A DNA stretch of 38,190 nucleotides, from contig CABZLP010000002.1 in assembly GCA_902526565.1 (NCBI GenBank), forward strand, positions 1 to 38,190, given 5' to 3'. Every line of letters begins with the position of its first letter. Position 1 is the stretch's first letter. This stretch comes from an uncultured Pelagibacteraceae bacterium (GTDB taxonomy: Bacteria; Pseudomonadota; Alphaproteobacteria; Pelagibacterales; AG-422-B15). A program made the translations under genes and the position numbers. The notes below the pieces were generated by a model, which made no database searches, had not been told where the DNA came from, and worked only from the letters and a program-made list of their open reading frames with translations. Shown piece by piece: positions 27,161-35,652 of this stretch.

Positions 27161-29569
27161 TCAATGAGTTATTGGATTATCTGCATCTTGCTCACCCTCA
27201 TCGTCCTTTATCTCACTGGAAGATTTAGGGGATTCGTCTTCATTCCACTCAATTGGAAGAAGAGGCTTAGTTAAGGCAATTTTTAATACCTCATCAACAT
27301 TGTCAACAAAGATCAGCTCAAGGCCATTTTTAACATTATCAGGAATGTCAGCCATATCTTTTTCATTTTCTTTTGGAATGATTACTGTTTTTGTGCCAGC
27401 TCTAAGTGCCGCTAATAATTTCTCTTTAAGCCCACCTATGCCGAGAGCTTTTCCACGTAAAGTTACCTCACCAGTCATTGCAATATCATTTCTTACAGGG
27501 ATACCAGTTAAAACAGAAACAATTGAAGTTACCATGCCAAGGCCCGCTGATGGTCCATCTTTCGGAATGGCCCCTTCAGGAACATGTATATGTATATCTC
27601 GTTGAGGAAATATAGTTGGCTTGATTCCAAACTCTATGCATCTTGAGCGAACATAAGACTTGGCTGCCTGTATTGACTCTTTCATGACGTCGCCCAACTT
27701 TCCAGTTATAGTCATTCTACCCTTGCCCGGCATAATAACAGACTCAATTGGCAGTATATCACCGCCTACCTCTGTCCAGGCAAGTCCTGTCACAATCCCA
27801 ACTTGATCATCATTGTCAATTTCACCGTATTTAAACTTTCTGACGCCAGCAAAGTCATTCAAATTATTTTCATCAATTATAATTGATGCGACATCACCTG
27901 ATACGATTTTCTTAACAGTTTTACGGGCAAGATTTGAAAGCTCTCTTTCAAGGCTCCTTACTCCAGCTTCACGGGTATAATACCTAATTAAACCTAATAT
28001 TGCTGAGTCATCTAAGATCAATTCATCCTTATTTAGGCCATGTTTTTCTAACATCTGAGGCGCAAGGTGTTGCTTAACGATTTCTAGTTTTTCATCTTCT
28101 GTGTAACCTGCAATTCTAATAATTTCCATTCTGTCTAATAATGCAGGCGGCATTCTCAATGTATTCGCAGTTGTAATAAACATTGTATCAGACAAGTCAT
28201 AATCAACCTCAAGGTAATGATCGTTGAAGGAGTTATTTTGTTCTGGATCTAGCACTTCAAGCAAGGCTGAAGAAGGATCGCCTCGATAATCTGCCCCGAG
28301 CTTATCAATCTCATCTAATAAAAACAACGGATTAGATGAACCTGCTTTTTTCATCATCTGTAAAACTTTGCCAGGTAGAGATCCAATATAAGTCCTTCTG
28401 TGACCTCTAATTTCTGCTTCATCACGAACGCCACCAAGCGACATTCGTACAAATTTTCTTCCTGTAGAGCGTGCAATAGATTTACCTAATGATGTCTTTC
28501 CAACACCAGGAGCTCCCACTAGACACAAAATTGGCCCCTTCATTTTTTTTATTCTTTGCTGAACAGCCAGATACTCAAGAATTCTTTCTTTTACTTTTTC
28601 TAGTCCATAATGATCTTCATTAAGGACTTTCTCAGCAAAATTAATATCTTTTTTAACTTTTGTCTTCTTGTTCCAGGGTATGGATAAAATCCAATCAAGA
28701 TAATTACGTATCACGCTTGACTCAGCAGACATAGGACTCATCGACTTTAATTTTTTCATCTCAGTGTAACACTTTTCACGCGCTTCTTTAGATAGTTTTG
28801 TTGATACAATTTTTTCCTCATATTCCTGAACATCATCTTTGCCGTCTTCGCCCTCACCAAGTTCTTTCTGTATAGCTTTCATTTGCTCATTAAGATAATA
28901 TTCTCGTTGTGTTTTCTCCATTTGATTTTTAACACGACCTCTGATCTTTTTTTCTACTTGCATCACATCCAGCTCAGCTTGAATAAAATTCATGATTTTG
29001 TCAAAACGATCTGATAAATCTATAGCTTCTAATATTTCTTGTTTATCAGAAAGCTTGATCGATAAGTGAGAAGCAATTGTGTCACTTAACTTGGACAAAT
29101 CATCGATTTCATTTATTGTTCCAATTACTTCAGGGGGAATTTTCTTATTCAAACTCACATATTTATCAAATGAGTCGGTAATTGATTTCGATTGCGCTCT
29201 TATTTTTTTGTCAGATGTATCAATATTTTCATCAATTAAATCAATATTTGACTCAAGATAAGTCTCCTTATCAGAAAACATGTTAATGGAGGCACGTTGA
29301 ATTCCCTCAACTAAAACCTTAACTGTACCATCGGGTAACTTCAACAACTGCAATACATTTGCTACTGTTCCGAAATCAAACAAATCATCTTTTTTAGGAT
29401 CATCTACTGATGCTTTTTTTTGCGTAATTAGCATTATACGCTTATCGCCAACCATTACCTTTTCAAGTGCTTTAACAGATTTATCCCTACCAACAAAAAG
29501 AGGGACAACCATGTGCGGGAATACTACAATATCTCTCAGAGGTAATACTGGAATGTTATTTTCGGCCAT
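27161..29569 (-). CDS. lon: ATP-dependent protease Lon
   Basis: Cytoplasmic AAA+ serine protease that removes misfolded and short-lived regulatory proteins. At 802 aa it is full length. The N-terminal substrate domain (NIPVLPLRDIVVFPHMVVPL) is followed by a coiled segment. Walker A GAPGVGKTS is at 352-360 and Walker B LFLLDEID near 415-422. The catalytic dyad is Ser674 (DGPSAGLGM) and Lys717 (GGLKEKLLAALR), with the 43-residue spacing seen in E. coli Lon. The C-terminus is acidic. It sits between clpX and hupB in the usual alphaproteobacterial order. Confidence 0.98.
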   Translation of the reverse strand: MAENNIPVLPLRDIVVFPHMVVPLFVGRDKSVKALEKVMVGDKRIMLITQKKASVDDPKKDDLFDFGTVANVLQLLKLPDGTVKVLVEGIQRASINMFSDKETYLESNIDLIDENIDTSDKKIRAQSKSITDSFDKYVSLNKKIPPEVIGTINEIDDLSKLSDTIASHLSIKLSDKQEILEAIDLSDRFDKIMNFIQAELDVMQVEKKIRGRVKNQMEKTQREYYLNEQMKAIQKELGEGEDGKDDVQEYEEKIVSTKLSKEAREKCYTEMKKLKSMSPMSAESSVIRNYLDWILSIPWNKKTKVKKDINFAEKVLNEDHYGLEKVKERILEYLAVQQRIKKMKGPILCLVGAPGVGKTSLGKSIARSTGRKFVRMSLGGVRDEAEIRGHRRTYIGSLPGKVLQMMKKAGSSNPLFLLDEIDKLGADYRGDPSSALLEVLDPEQNNSFNDHYLEVDYDLSDTMFITTANTLRMPPALLDRMEIIRIAGYTEDEKLEIVKQHLAPQMLEKHGLNKDELILDDSAILGLIRYYTREAGVRSLERELSNLARKTVKKIVSGDVASIIIDENNLNDFAGVRKFKYGEIDNDDQVGIVTGLAWTEVGGDILPIESVIMPGKGRMTITGKLGDVMKESIQAAKSYVRSRCIEFGIKPTIFPQRDIHIHVPEGAIPKDGPSAGLGMVTSIVSVLTGIPVRNDIAMTGEVTLRGKALGIGGLKEKLLAALRAGTKTVIIPKENEKDMADIPDNVKNGLELIFVDNVDEVLKIALTKPLLPIEWNEDESPKSSSEIKDDEGEQDADNPITH

Positions 29570-29648
29570 AAGTGAATCGTTTTAGTTATAATTAATAAGA
29601 AGTTTAAAGTACTCGCTAGTAAAGTTAATTGTTAGGGACACTAATATT

Positions 29649-29676
29649 AAATGTGCATAAAAAAATGATTTTCAAG
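29649..29676 (-). promoter_or_regulatory. possible heat-shock (sigma-32) promoter of lon
   Basis: On the minus strand CTTG (29673-29676) is followed after 17 nt by CACATTT (29649-29655), a partial match to the alphaproteobacterial sigma-32 pattern (CTTG, 17-18 nt, CYTATNT). The lon start would lie about 75 nt downstream. lon is a classical heat-shock gene, which raises the prior. The -10 match is incomplete. Confidence 0.25.
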
Positions 29677-29696
29677 AAGGTAGGTGTTTTGGTTAG

Positions 29697-30965
29697 CTAA
29701 GCGCTTGTTTCAGAAGACTTTTTAGTGTCAGAATATATATATAATGGCCTTGCTCTACCCTCCGCAACCTCAGCGTTTATCACCACTTCCTCGACTCCTT
29801 CAAGAGATGGAAGCTCAAACATTGTATCCAACAAAATATTTTCAAGAATTGACCTTAACCCCCTTGCTCCAGTTTTTCTATCAATTGCTTTCTTTGCAAT
29901 CACGATTAAAGCATCTTTTGATAAAATTAGCTTAACGTCTTCCATTCCAAATAATGTTTGATACTGTTTAACAAGTGCATTTTTAGGTTCTTGAAGAATT
30001 TTCATGAGAGACTCTTCATCAAGATCTGTTAATGTTGTAACAATTGGCAATCTTCCCACAAACTCTGGTATTAGACCATAATTTAACAAGTCTTCTGGCT
30101 CTAAGTCCAAAAGGCTATTGCCTCCAGACTTTTCTTCATATTTTTTCACGTTAGCTTGGAAGCCAATGCCAGAACCTTTAGATCTTTTATTGATCAATTT
30201 ATCAAGACCTGAGAACGCTCCTCCACAGATAAAAAGTATATTTGTCGTATCAACTTGAAGGAATTCCTGCTGGGGATGTTTTCTTCCACCTTGAGGTGGT
30301 ACACTTGCAACAGTGCCTTCCATTATTTTTAAAAGAGCTTGCTGAACGCCTTCACCAGAAACATCTCTTGTAATTGAGGGGTTTTCAGATTTTCGACTGA
30401 CCTTGTCAATTTCATCAATGTATACAATACCTCTTTGCGCTCTTTCTACATTATAATCTGAGGCTTGAAGAAGTTTTAAAATTATATTTTCTACATCTTC
30501 CCCCACATATCCTGCCTCAGTAAGAGTAGTGGCGTCAGCCATTGTAAAAGGAACATCTAAAATTCGAGCCAAAGTTTGAGCTAATAGAGTCTTCCCACAT
30601 CCAGTTGGACCAATTAATAAAATATTTGACTTTGAAAGTTCTACCTCTGATTTAAAGCTTGAATGCTCTATTCTTTTGTAATGATTGTGTACTGCAACCG
30701 AAAGATTGTACTTTGCATCTTTTTGACCGATTACAAATTCGTCGAGTGTCTCACAAATTTCTTTTGGAGTTGGTATTCGACTAGATGACTTAGCTTTTGT
30801 CTCTTTATTTTCTTCCTGAATAATATCGTTACATAGTTCAACGCACTCATCACAAATAAATACTGTTGGACCTGCAATCAACTTTTTAACTTCATGCTGA
30901 CTTTTGCCGCAAAAAGAGCAATAAAGTGTATTCTTACTTTTATTATCGTTATTATTTTCAACCAT
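29697..30965 (-). CDS. clpX: ATP-dependent Clp protease ATP-binding subunit ClpX
   Basis: AAA+ unfoldase that delivers substrates to ClpP, 422 aa. The N-terminal zinc-binding domain has C16, C19, C38 and C41 (CSFCGKS and ICDECVELC). Walker A is GPTGCGKT at 119-126, and Walker B is [12 protein letters not shown]. The IGF loop that docks on ClpP is visible in [10 protein letters not shown]. It follows clpP after a 124-nt gap and precedes lon; the gap may hold a separate promoter. Confidence 0.98.
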   Translation of the reverse strand: MVENNNDNKSKNTLYCSFCGKSQHEVKKLIAGPTVFICDECVELCNDIIQEENKETKAKSSSRIPTPKEICETLDEFVIGQKDAKYNLSVAVHNHYKRIEHSSFKSEVELSKSNILLIGPTGCGKTLLAQTLARILDVPFTMADATTLTEAGYVGEDVENIILKLLQASDYNVERAQRGIVYIDEIDKVSRKSENPSITRDVSGEGVQQALLKIMEGTVASVPPQGGRKHPQQEFLQVDTTNILFICGGAFSGLDKLINKRSKGSGIGFQANVKKYEEKSGGNSLLDLEPEDLLNYGLIPEFVGRLPIVTTLTDLDEESLMKILQEPKNALVKQYQTLFGMEDVKLILSKDALIVIAKKAIDRKTGARGLRSILENILLDTMFELPSLEGVEEVVINAEVAEGRARPLYIYSDTKKSSETSA

Positions 30966-31089
30966 ATTATCTATATTTTCGAATCAATATTTTACTAAGA
31001 AACCATTATTGGAGCCAAAAAACAATTAAATTAGGCCAATTTAATAAAAAAATTGTTTATAAACAGTTAATTAAGGACTCTATTTGAGG

Positions 31090-31713
31090 CTATTTCTCAA
31101 TTTTTGGAACTATGCGTTTTTCTTGAATACTGTCAATTATGCCAAATTTTTGGGCTTCTGTAGGTGACATAAAGTTATCTCTCTCAAGCGCTTCTTCGAT
31201 CGTGTCAACAGATTGGCCTGTGTGCTTTGAGTAAATTTTATTGAGATTAGATTTTTGCGCTAAAACTTCTTTTGCATGTATTTCTATATCTGTAGCTTGA
31301 CCTTGAAAACCAGCCGAAGGCTGGTGAACCATAATTCTGCTATTTGGTAGTGCAAATCTTTTATCTTTTTCACCTGCAGCAAGCAAAAATGATCCCATTG
31401 AAGCAGCTTGCCCAAAACAAAGAGTTGAGACTGGCGATTGAATAAATTGCATTGTATCATAAATTGCCAAACCATCGCTTACAACGCCCCCAGGAGAATT
31501 TATGTATAAGGATATTTCTTTCTCAGGATTTTCTGACTCTAAAAATAAAAGCTGAGCAGAGACTAACGATGCCACGCTATCATTAACAGGGCCAACTAAA
31601 AAGATAATTCGTTCCTTGAGAAGTCTAGAGTAAATATCAAAAGCCCTTTCGCCTCTACCAGTTTGCTCTACCACCATAGGTACAAGCTGACTAAATGTTT
31701 TATTACTATCCAT
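31090..31713 (-). CDS. clpP: ATP-dependent Clp protease proteolytic subunit ClpP
   Basis: Serine peptidase that forms the barrel of ClpXP, about 207 aa from the chosen start. Catalytic residues, numbered from MDSNKTFSQ, are Ser105 (GQAASMGSF), His130 ([10 protein letters not shown]) and Asp179 (ERDNFMSP), with the spacing of E. coli ClpP. The frame stays open 14 codons upstream into the tig gene, but the ATG at 31711-31713, 4 nt after the tig stop, gives the normal N-terminal length. The close spacing suggests tig-clpP cotranscription. Confidence 0.97.
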   Translation of the reverse strand: MDSNKTFSQLVPMVVEQTGRGERAFDIYSRLLKERIIFLVGPVNDSVASLVSAQLLFLESENPEKEISLYINSPGGVVSDGLAIYDTMQFIQSPVSTLCFGQAASMGSFLLAAGEKDKRFALPNSRIMVHQPSAGFQGQATDIEIHAKEVLAQKSNLNKIYSKHTGQSVDTIEEALERDNFMSPTEAQKFGIIDSIQEKRIVPKIEK

Positions 31714-31717
31714 TTTA

Positions 31718-33136
31718 TTATCTTGATTTCTTCTTAACTGATTTCTTTTTAGCAACCTTCTTTTTTGGAGGCGACTTTACTACCTCGTTGACGTTATTGT
31801 AAAGCTTAATAAAAGAGTCAACATCGACTTCTTTCTTTTTCAATTTAACCTTAGATAAAATAAAGTCTACAATTTTGTTTTCATATAAAGGTGCTTGTAA
31901 TTGCATTGAAGCTTCTTGATTATTTCTATAATAATCAATAACTTTCTGCTCTTGCCCCTTAAAGTTGCTCGCATACTCAAATAAAGCTTTATTCATTTCT
32001 TCAGGAGTTACAGATATTTTATTTACCTTGCCTATTTCCTGTAAGATTAGACCCATTTCAATTCTATTTTTTGCATCTTCCTTCAATTTTTTTTCAGTTT
32101 CAGACGACAGCTTATTATCTTTTATTTCCTTTTGGTGATCAATTGAAGAAGGATTTTGCGATTGAAGGTGATTAGCTGATAAATTATTAAATTCAGCATC
32201 AATCAAATCTTCTGGTAATAGAAAATCATGAATTTTTTGAAGTTTCTCAAATAAATTTTTCTTGTCTAAGTTTTTAGTTAAGTCGCTGTACTCCGTTTTC
32301 ATCTGTGTTTCTACTTTAGACTTTAAATCCTCTAAATTTTCGGCGCCCATTGATTTTGCCAATGCATCATCAACTTTAGACTCCTCCGGTGAACTTACTT
32401 TTTTTATTTCACACTGGAATACCGCACTAGCATTCTGAAGTTCCTTAGCGTTATAATCAGCAGGAAATTTAACTTTGACATTTTTTTTGTCACCTTTCTT
32501 GCATCCAACTAATCCATCTTCTAGATCTTTTATATATCTTCCTGAGCCTAAAACTATTGTTTGATTTTCTGCCTTACCGCCGTCAAAATTTTTTCCATCA
32601 ATTGTGCCTTCGTAATCAAGTAAGATAGAATCTTCTTTTTTCGACTTATAATCCTCTGGTTTTTCTTTGTAAGTTCTTTGAGATTTTGCAATCATTTCTA
32701 TTCGTTTATCGATTTCTTTTTTGTCAAGCTTTACATTAGTCGATTCAATTTGAATTTTATCAAAGTCTGCAATCTCTATTTCAGGAAATAGTTCAAATTC
32801 AATTTTGAAAACTTTATCATTATCTGGCTTATTATCTTTTTCATTTTTAAAATCAACCTTTGGTTGCGATACTGGTCTATGTTTATTTTCTTGAATAATT
32901 TTTGAGACATTTTCATTAATTACTGCATTGAGCACCTCTGCATTTATTGCTTCACCATGTTTTTGCATGATAATATTGTTTGGAACCTTTCCTGGTCTAA
33001 ATCCGTCAACCTTAATAGTCTTTTTTATCTCCTCAATTTTTGCATTGAGACTTTTATTGAATATATCTGCTGCAACAGTGAATTCGTATCCTCTTTTAAG
33101 TCCTTTATTAAATGTTTCTTTATAATTCATATTCAT
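31718..33136 (-). CDS. tig: trigger factor, ribosome-associated chaperone/prolyl isomerase
   Basis: Chaperone that binds at the ribosome exit tunnel and assists folding of nascent chains, 472 aa. The ribosome-binding part shows [19 protein letters not shown], which includes the GFRxGKxP signature (about 44-52). A PPIase domain follows (about 160-245; [19 protein letters not shown]), then the helical C-terminal domain. The last 17 residues are lysine-rich ([17 protein letters not shown]), as in several streamlined alphaproteobacteria. The first ATG (33136) lies only 4 nt after the CCA of tRNA-Leu; a second ATG at 33130 is also possible. No Shine-Dalgarno is seen. clpP follows after 4 nt. Confidence 0.96.
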   Translation of the reverse strand: MNMNYKETFNKGLKRGYEFTVAADIFNKSLNAKIEEIKKTIKVDGFRPGKVPNNIIMQKHGEAINAEVLNAVINENVSKIIQENKHRPVSQPKVDFKNEKDNKPDNDKVFKIEFELFPEIEIADFDKIQIESTNVKLDKKEIDKRIEMIAKSQRTYKEKPEDYKSKKEDSILLDYEGTIDGKNFDGGKAENQTIVLGSGRYIKDLEDGLVGCKKGDKKNVKVKFPADYNAKELQNASAVFQCEIKKVSSPEESKVDDALAKSMGAENLEDLKSKVETQMKTEYSDLTKNLDKKNLFEKLQKIHDFLLPEDLIDAEFNNLSANHLQSQNPSSIDHQKEIKDNKLSSETEKKLKEDAKNRIEMGLILQEIGKVNKISVTPEEMNKALFEYASNFKGQEQKVIDYYRNNQEASMQLQAPLYENKIVDFILSKVKLKKKEVDVDSFIKLYNNVNEVVKSPPKKKVAKKKSVKKKSR

Positions 33137-33140
33137 TTTT

Positions 33141-33225
33141 TGGTGCGGATAGAGGGACTCGAACCCCCATGAGTTACCTCACTGGTACCTAAAACCAGCG
33201 TGTCTACCAATTCCACCATATCCGC
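33141..33225 (-). tRNA. tRNA-Leu (UAG)
   Basis: A complete 85-nt class II cloverleaf on the minus strand. The acceptor GCGGATA pairs with TATCCGC, the anticodon stem is CTGGT/ACCAG around loop TTTAGGT (anticodon TAG), the long variable arm is TGAGGTAACTCA, the T-loop TTCGAGT, and CCA is encoded at 33141-33143. tig follows 4 nt later, so the tRNA and tig are almost certainly cotranscribed. Its 5' 49 nt and upstream flank are duplicated at 34427-34524. Confidence 0.97.
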
Positions 33226-33274
33226 GATTAATAGAAAATGCAAAATAGACTATTTTTTAGATGTTTACAGTAAA
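33177..33274 (-). repeat. 98-bp direct repeat, copy 1 (5' part and upstream flank of intact tRNA-Leu)
   Basis: This segment covers the first 49 nt of tRNA-Leu (33177-33225) and 49 bp upstream of it. It matches 34427-34524 without gaps, at an offset of exactly 1250 bp. The first 63 bp are identical, and five mismatches fall in the upstream flank. Identity begins in the variable arm, five bases beyond the anticodon stem (33182-33198). The flank includes the likely tRNA promoter. Confidence 0.95.
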
Positions 33275-33321
33275 AATTTAAACTAGCTAAGGTTTTGGTT
33301 TAAGTGGTTTTTCTTCAAGGA

Positions 33322-33342
33322 TTGTCCTCAGAGTGTCCTCAG
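33322..33342. repeat. tandem TGTCCTCAG site, copy 1
   Basis: TGTCCTCAG occurs twice with an 11-bp period (TGTCCTCAGAGTGTCCTCAG), preceded by T. The whole 21-bp unit is repeated identically at 34342-34362. It lies 47 bp inside the tRNA-Leu repeat and 10 bp beyond the stop codon of the enclosed gene. Helically phased tandem nonamers next to a tRNA core are typical of tyrosine-integrase arm sites; this reading is an inference. Confidence 0.85.
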
Positions 33343-33352
33343 AATATAGAGT

Positions 33353-34303
33353 CTAATTACACATGTAGGATCCGTCAGAAGTATATCTGCAAAAATTCCT
33401 GCCCACTTTCATTTTGTTATCTTTAAAGCTAAATTTAGTTCCATTTTTACACTTTGGATTTCCAATAAAGCATTGCGTGCGTTCATTGCCCGCTCGACAC
33501 GTAAAATAAAGATCATGTGTGCGTCTACAATTCATTCTTTTATCCTCAAAAGATAAACTTTTAGATGTAAATTGATTTGAAGAACTAGAAGTGTTTGATC
33601 CATAGCCAAGCAAACTTAAGCCAAGATTAGTTAAGTTATCTATCGATCTTTGTCTTATTTCCTCTTTTCTTTCTATATCTTTCAGCTTCGCAAATAACTC
33701 AAGTCTTTCTTTTGTGTTCTTGCTCTTTTGTGCAATTCTGTAATTAGATTCCAGTACCTCAATACATTGAATAATTCTATCCTCTTTCATATTTTCTGCA
33801 GAAAAGTTCTTACAATATGTCCCTTCAGCTCTGTTACCTTCAATTTGTAAGTATCTTTCTAAAAATAGTTTATGCCTATTATCCAATCTTCTTAGGCAAT
33901 CTTTACTAGATGAATAATTTATTAATAAAATTTTACAGGCGGAGTCTTTGTTATTAAAAGCGATTACATTGTTTGGAATAAAACTAAGTGCATAGTTTTT
34001 AAAATCTTCATTAGCAAAAGAAAATCCGATTATTATGAATAACCCAATTAAAACGTATGGTATTAACTTTTTTACTAAATTGTAAATAGCAATTATTAAT
34101 TTTCTAAGAACATACTCTATGACAAAAAAAAGATAAATTAAAACTGAGAATTCCAATAGATAAATCAAAAAAAAGCTTAATTTAGCAGGAGCTATGTTCG
34201 TGCTGATAATGACTAGTGAAATTATTAAGCCTGAGATAATAGAAAATTTAATTTTCCAACTTAATTTTCCTAAAAAATTGTAAATTTGTTTCATATACGT
34301 CAT
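33353..34303 (-). CDS. membrane protein of unknown function with duplicated cysteine motif
   Basis: A 316-aa protein of no recognised family. The N-terminal third has three hydrophobic segments at about 15-35, 42-62 and 80-98. A polar, lysine- and glutamate-rich region (about 115-225) with coiled-coil character follows, then a serine/asparagine-rich linker. The C-terminal ~60 residues contain a repeated cysteine motif: CRRTHDLYFTC and CRYTSDGSYMC, consensus C-R-x-T-x-D-x-x-x-x-C, each preceded by SF-[EK]-D. Two more cysteines lie between them. This suggests an extracytoplasmic disulfide-stabilised or metal-binding domain anchored by the helices. It is the only gene between the two tRNA-Leu repeats and is flanked by the TGTCCTCAG tandem sites, so it was probably acquired. 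ATG at 34303 or 34294. Confidence 0.78.
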   Translation of the reverse strand: MTYMKQIYNFLGKLSWKIKFSIISGLIISLVIISTNIAPAKLSFFLIYLLEFSVLIYLFFVIEYVLRKLIIAIYNLVKKLIPYVLIGLFIIIGFSFANEDFKNYALSFIPNNVIAFNNKDSACKILLINYSSSKDCLRRLDNRHKLFLERYLQIEGNRAEGTYCKNFSAENMKEDRIIQCIEVLESNYRIAQKSKNTKERLELFAKLKDIERKEEIRQRSIDNLTNLGLSLLGYGSNTSSSSNQFTSKSLSFEDKRMNCRRTHDLYFTCRAGNERTQCFIGNPKCKNGTKFSFKDNKMKVGRNFCRYTSDGSYMCN

Positions 34304-34341
34304 ACAAAAACATATAATATTAATTTCTCATTGTCTCTATG

Positions 34342-34362
34342 TTGTCCTCAGAGTGTCCTCAG
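34342..34362. repeat. tandem TGTCCTCAG site, copy 2
   Basis: Identical 21-bp copy of the unit at 33322-33342, in the same orientation and offset by 1020 bp. It lies 39 bp upstream of the start codon of the enclosed gene and 64 bp inside the second tRNA-Leu repeat. Because it is close to that gene's promoter region it could also act as an operator, but the second copy beyond the stop codon argues for an integration role. Confidence 0.85.
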
Positions 34363-34426
34363 GTATGGAAATTGCTATTAAATATAAGCTATAACTATTT
34401 GAAATGACTCTATTTGTGATGAGAAC

Positions 34427-34524
34427 CCTCACTGGTACCTAAAACCAGCGTGTCTACCAATTCCACCATATCCGCGATTAATAGAAAATTCAAAATAGAC
34501 TACTTTAGAAATGTTTACAGTAAA
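34427..34524 (-). repeat. 98-bp direct repeat, copy 2: truncated tRNA-Leu 5' part with its upstream flank
   Basis: Positions 34427-34475 are identical to the first 49 nt of tRNA-Leu (D-arm, anticodon arm with TAG, start of the variable arm). The 3' half of the tRNA is absent, so it cannot be a functional tRNA. 34476-34524 repeat the upstream flank with five mismatches. The copy lies just upstream of the plus-strand dehydrogenase gene and marks the right end of the possible integrated segment. Confidence 0.93.
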
Positions 34525-34560
34525 GTATTCAAATTTAATGCTATAGTTTTCTGGATAGTC

Positions 34561-35502
34561 ATGAAAAAAAGTATCGTATTTTTGGATAGTTCAACTTTCC
34601 CATCAAATGTCTTATTTCCTAAAATAAATTTTAATCATACTTGGAAAAACTATGAATTTACAAGGAAAACAGAAGTTAAAAAAAGAATTAAAAAAGCAAA
34701 TATAATTGTTACAAATAAAATAAAATTAAACAAATCTAATTTAAAATCGGCGAAAGCCTTAGAACTAATTGCTATAACCGCAACTGGGACAAATATAATT
34801 GACTTAGATTATTGTAAGGCGAACAATATTTCAGTTTGCAATCTGCGCAATTATGCTTCTGTGTCTGTAGCTGAACACGTTTTAACACTCATGCTTACCT
34901 TGTCTAAAAACATTAAAGGCCTAGAGAAGGATATTAAAAATAAAATTTGGCAAAAAAGAAAAGCATTTGCATTACTTAGTAGAGAGATAAATGACTTAAA
35001 CGGTAAATCATTAGGGATTATTGGCAAAGGGTCTATAGGCTTAAAAGTTGGAAAATTAGCAAAAGCTTTTGGAATGAAAATTAAATTTTTTTCAGTTAGA
35101 AAATACAAAAAAACTGAATTTAAAAAGTTTATTTCATCGCTTGATTATATTTCGATAAATTGTCCATTAAATCGCAATACGGAAAACCTAATTACAATTA
35201 AAGAACTAAAGCTTATGAAGAAAAACTTAATTTTAATAAACACCGCCAGAGGTGGTATTGTAAATGAAGTCGATTTAACAAAAGCATTAAAGAGAAAGAT
35301 CATTGCAGGTGCAGGAATAGACGTAACAACAACAGAGCCTCCTAACTCATCACACGCTTACTATAGCGTTTTAAATAAATCTAATTTTATTTGGACGCCT
35401 CATACTGCATGGGCGTCACAGGAAACACTTCAAGATGCAATTAATCAATTAATAGAAAATATAAATTCATTCTATAAAGGTAAAAAAAGAAACATTATTT
35501 AA
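34561..35502 (+). CDS. D-2-hydroxyacid dehydrogenase, NAD(P)-binding
   Basis: A 313-aa member of the D-isomer-specific 2-hydroxyacid dehydrogenase family (glycerate, phosphoglycerate or hydroxypyruvate type). The nucleotide-binding motif GKGSIG is at 155-160. Catalytic residues are Arg230 (NTARGG), Glu259 (TTEPP) and His281 (WTPHTAW). The frame is open from 34450, but the first 37 codons would translate the tRNA-Leu repeat, so the ATG at 34561, which gives the normal N-terminal strand (KKSIVFLDSS), is chosen. TATAGT at 34542-34547 is a candidate -10 element. It is short compared with SerA and lacks an ACT domain. The exact substrate is not determinable; glycerate/hydroxypyruvate is the likeliest. 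Its stop overlaps the stop of the DUF2256 gene. Confidence 0.88.
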   Translation: MKKSIVFLDSSTFPSNVLFPKINFNHTWKNYEFTRKTEVKKRIKKANIIVTNKIKLNKSNLKSAKALELIAITATGTNIIDLDYCKANNISVCNLRNYASVSVAEHVLTLMLTLSKNIKGLEKDIKNKIWQKRKAFALLSREINDLNGKSLGIIGKGSIGLKVGKLAKAFGMKIKFFSVRKYKKTEFKKFISSLDYISINCPLNRNTENLITIKELKLMKKNLILINTARGGIVNEVDLTKALKRKIIAGAGIDVTTTEPPNSSHAYYSVLNKSNFIWTPHTAWASQETLQDAINQLIENINSFYKGKKRNII

Positions 35503-35633
35503 TCTTTCTTAATTCCAGCACATTTTTTTGAACAGTACACAACTCGATCCCAGTTCAATCTCCATTTTTTTCTCCAGCTAAAAGGTCTATTGCATACAGG
35601 ACATATTTTAGATGGTAAGTTTTCTTTTTTCAT
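35499..35633 (-). CDS. DUF2256 small zinc-ribbon-like protein
   Basis: A 44-aa gene. The protein carries CPVCNRPFSWRKKW at 11-24, then YCSKKC at 33-38. The four cysteines (CxxC and CxxxC) probably bind one zinc. CPxCxRPFxWRKKW with WDxVxYCSxxC is diagnostic of the DUF2256 family, which has no known function. The stop codon overlaps the end of the dehydrogenase gene tail-to-tail, and the start lies 19 bp from the divergent DUF1543 gene, leaving almost no leader on either side. Confidence 0.88.
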   Translation of the reverse strand: MKKENLPSKICPVCNRPFSWRKKWRLNWDRVVYCSKKCAGIKKD

Positions 35634-35652
35634 GATCTAATTATTAAATAGT

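Noticed and set aside
31020..31050. Terminator between clpP and clpX (TGTTTATAAACA followed by Ts on the minus strand).
   Set aside because: The palindrome leaves at most a 4-5 bp A/T stem with almost no loop, too weak to call a terminator.
34427..34475. A second functional tRNA-Leu gene.
   Set aside because: The 3' half including T-arm and acceptor strand is missing; only the first 49 nt are present.
33177..34524. Simple tandem duplication as the origin of the tRNA-Leu repeat.
   Set aside because: A tandem duplication would also duplicate the 1.15 kb between the repeats, but the enclosed gene occurs once. A duplication followed by deletion is possible but does not explain the matching TGTCCTCAG sites.
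34450..34560. N-terminal extension of the D-2-hydroxyacid dehydrogenase from an ATG at 34450.
   Set aside because: These 37 codons translate the duplicated tRNA-Leu segment and its flank; the ATG at 34561 starts directly before the conserved first strand.
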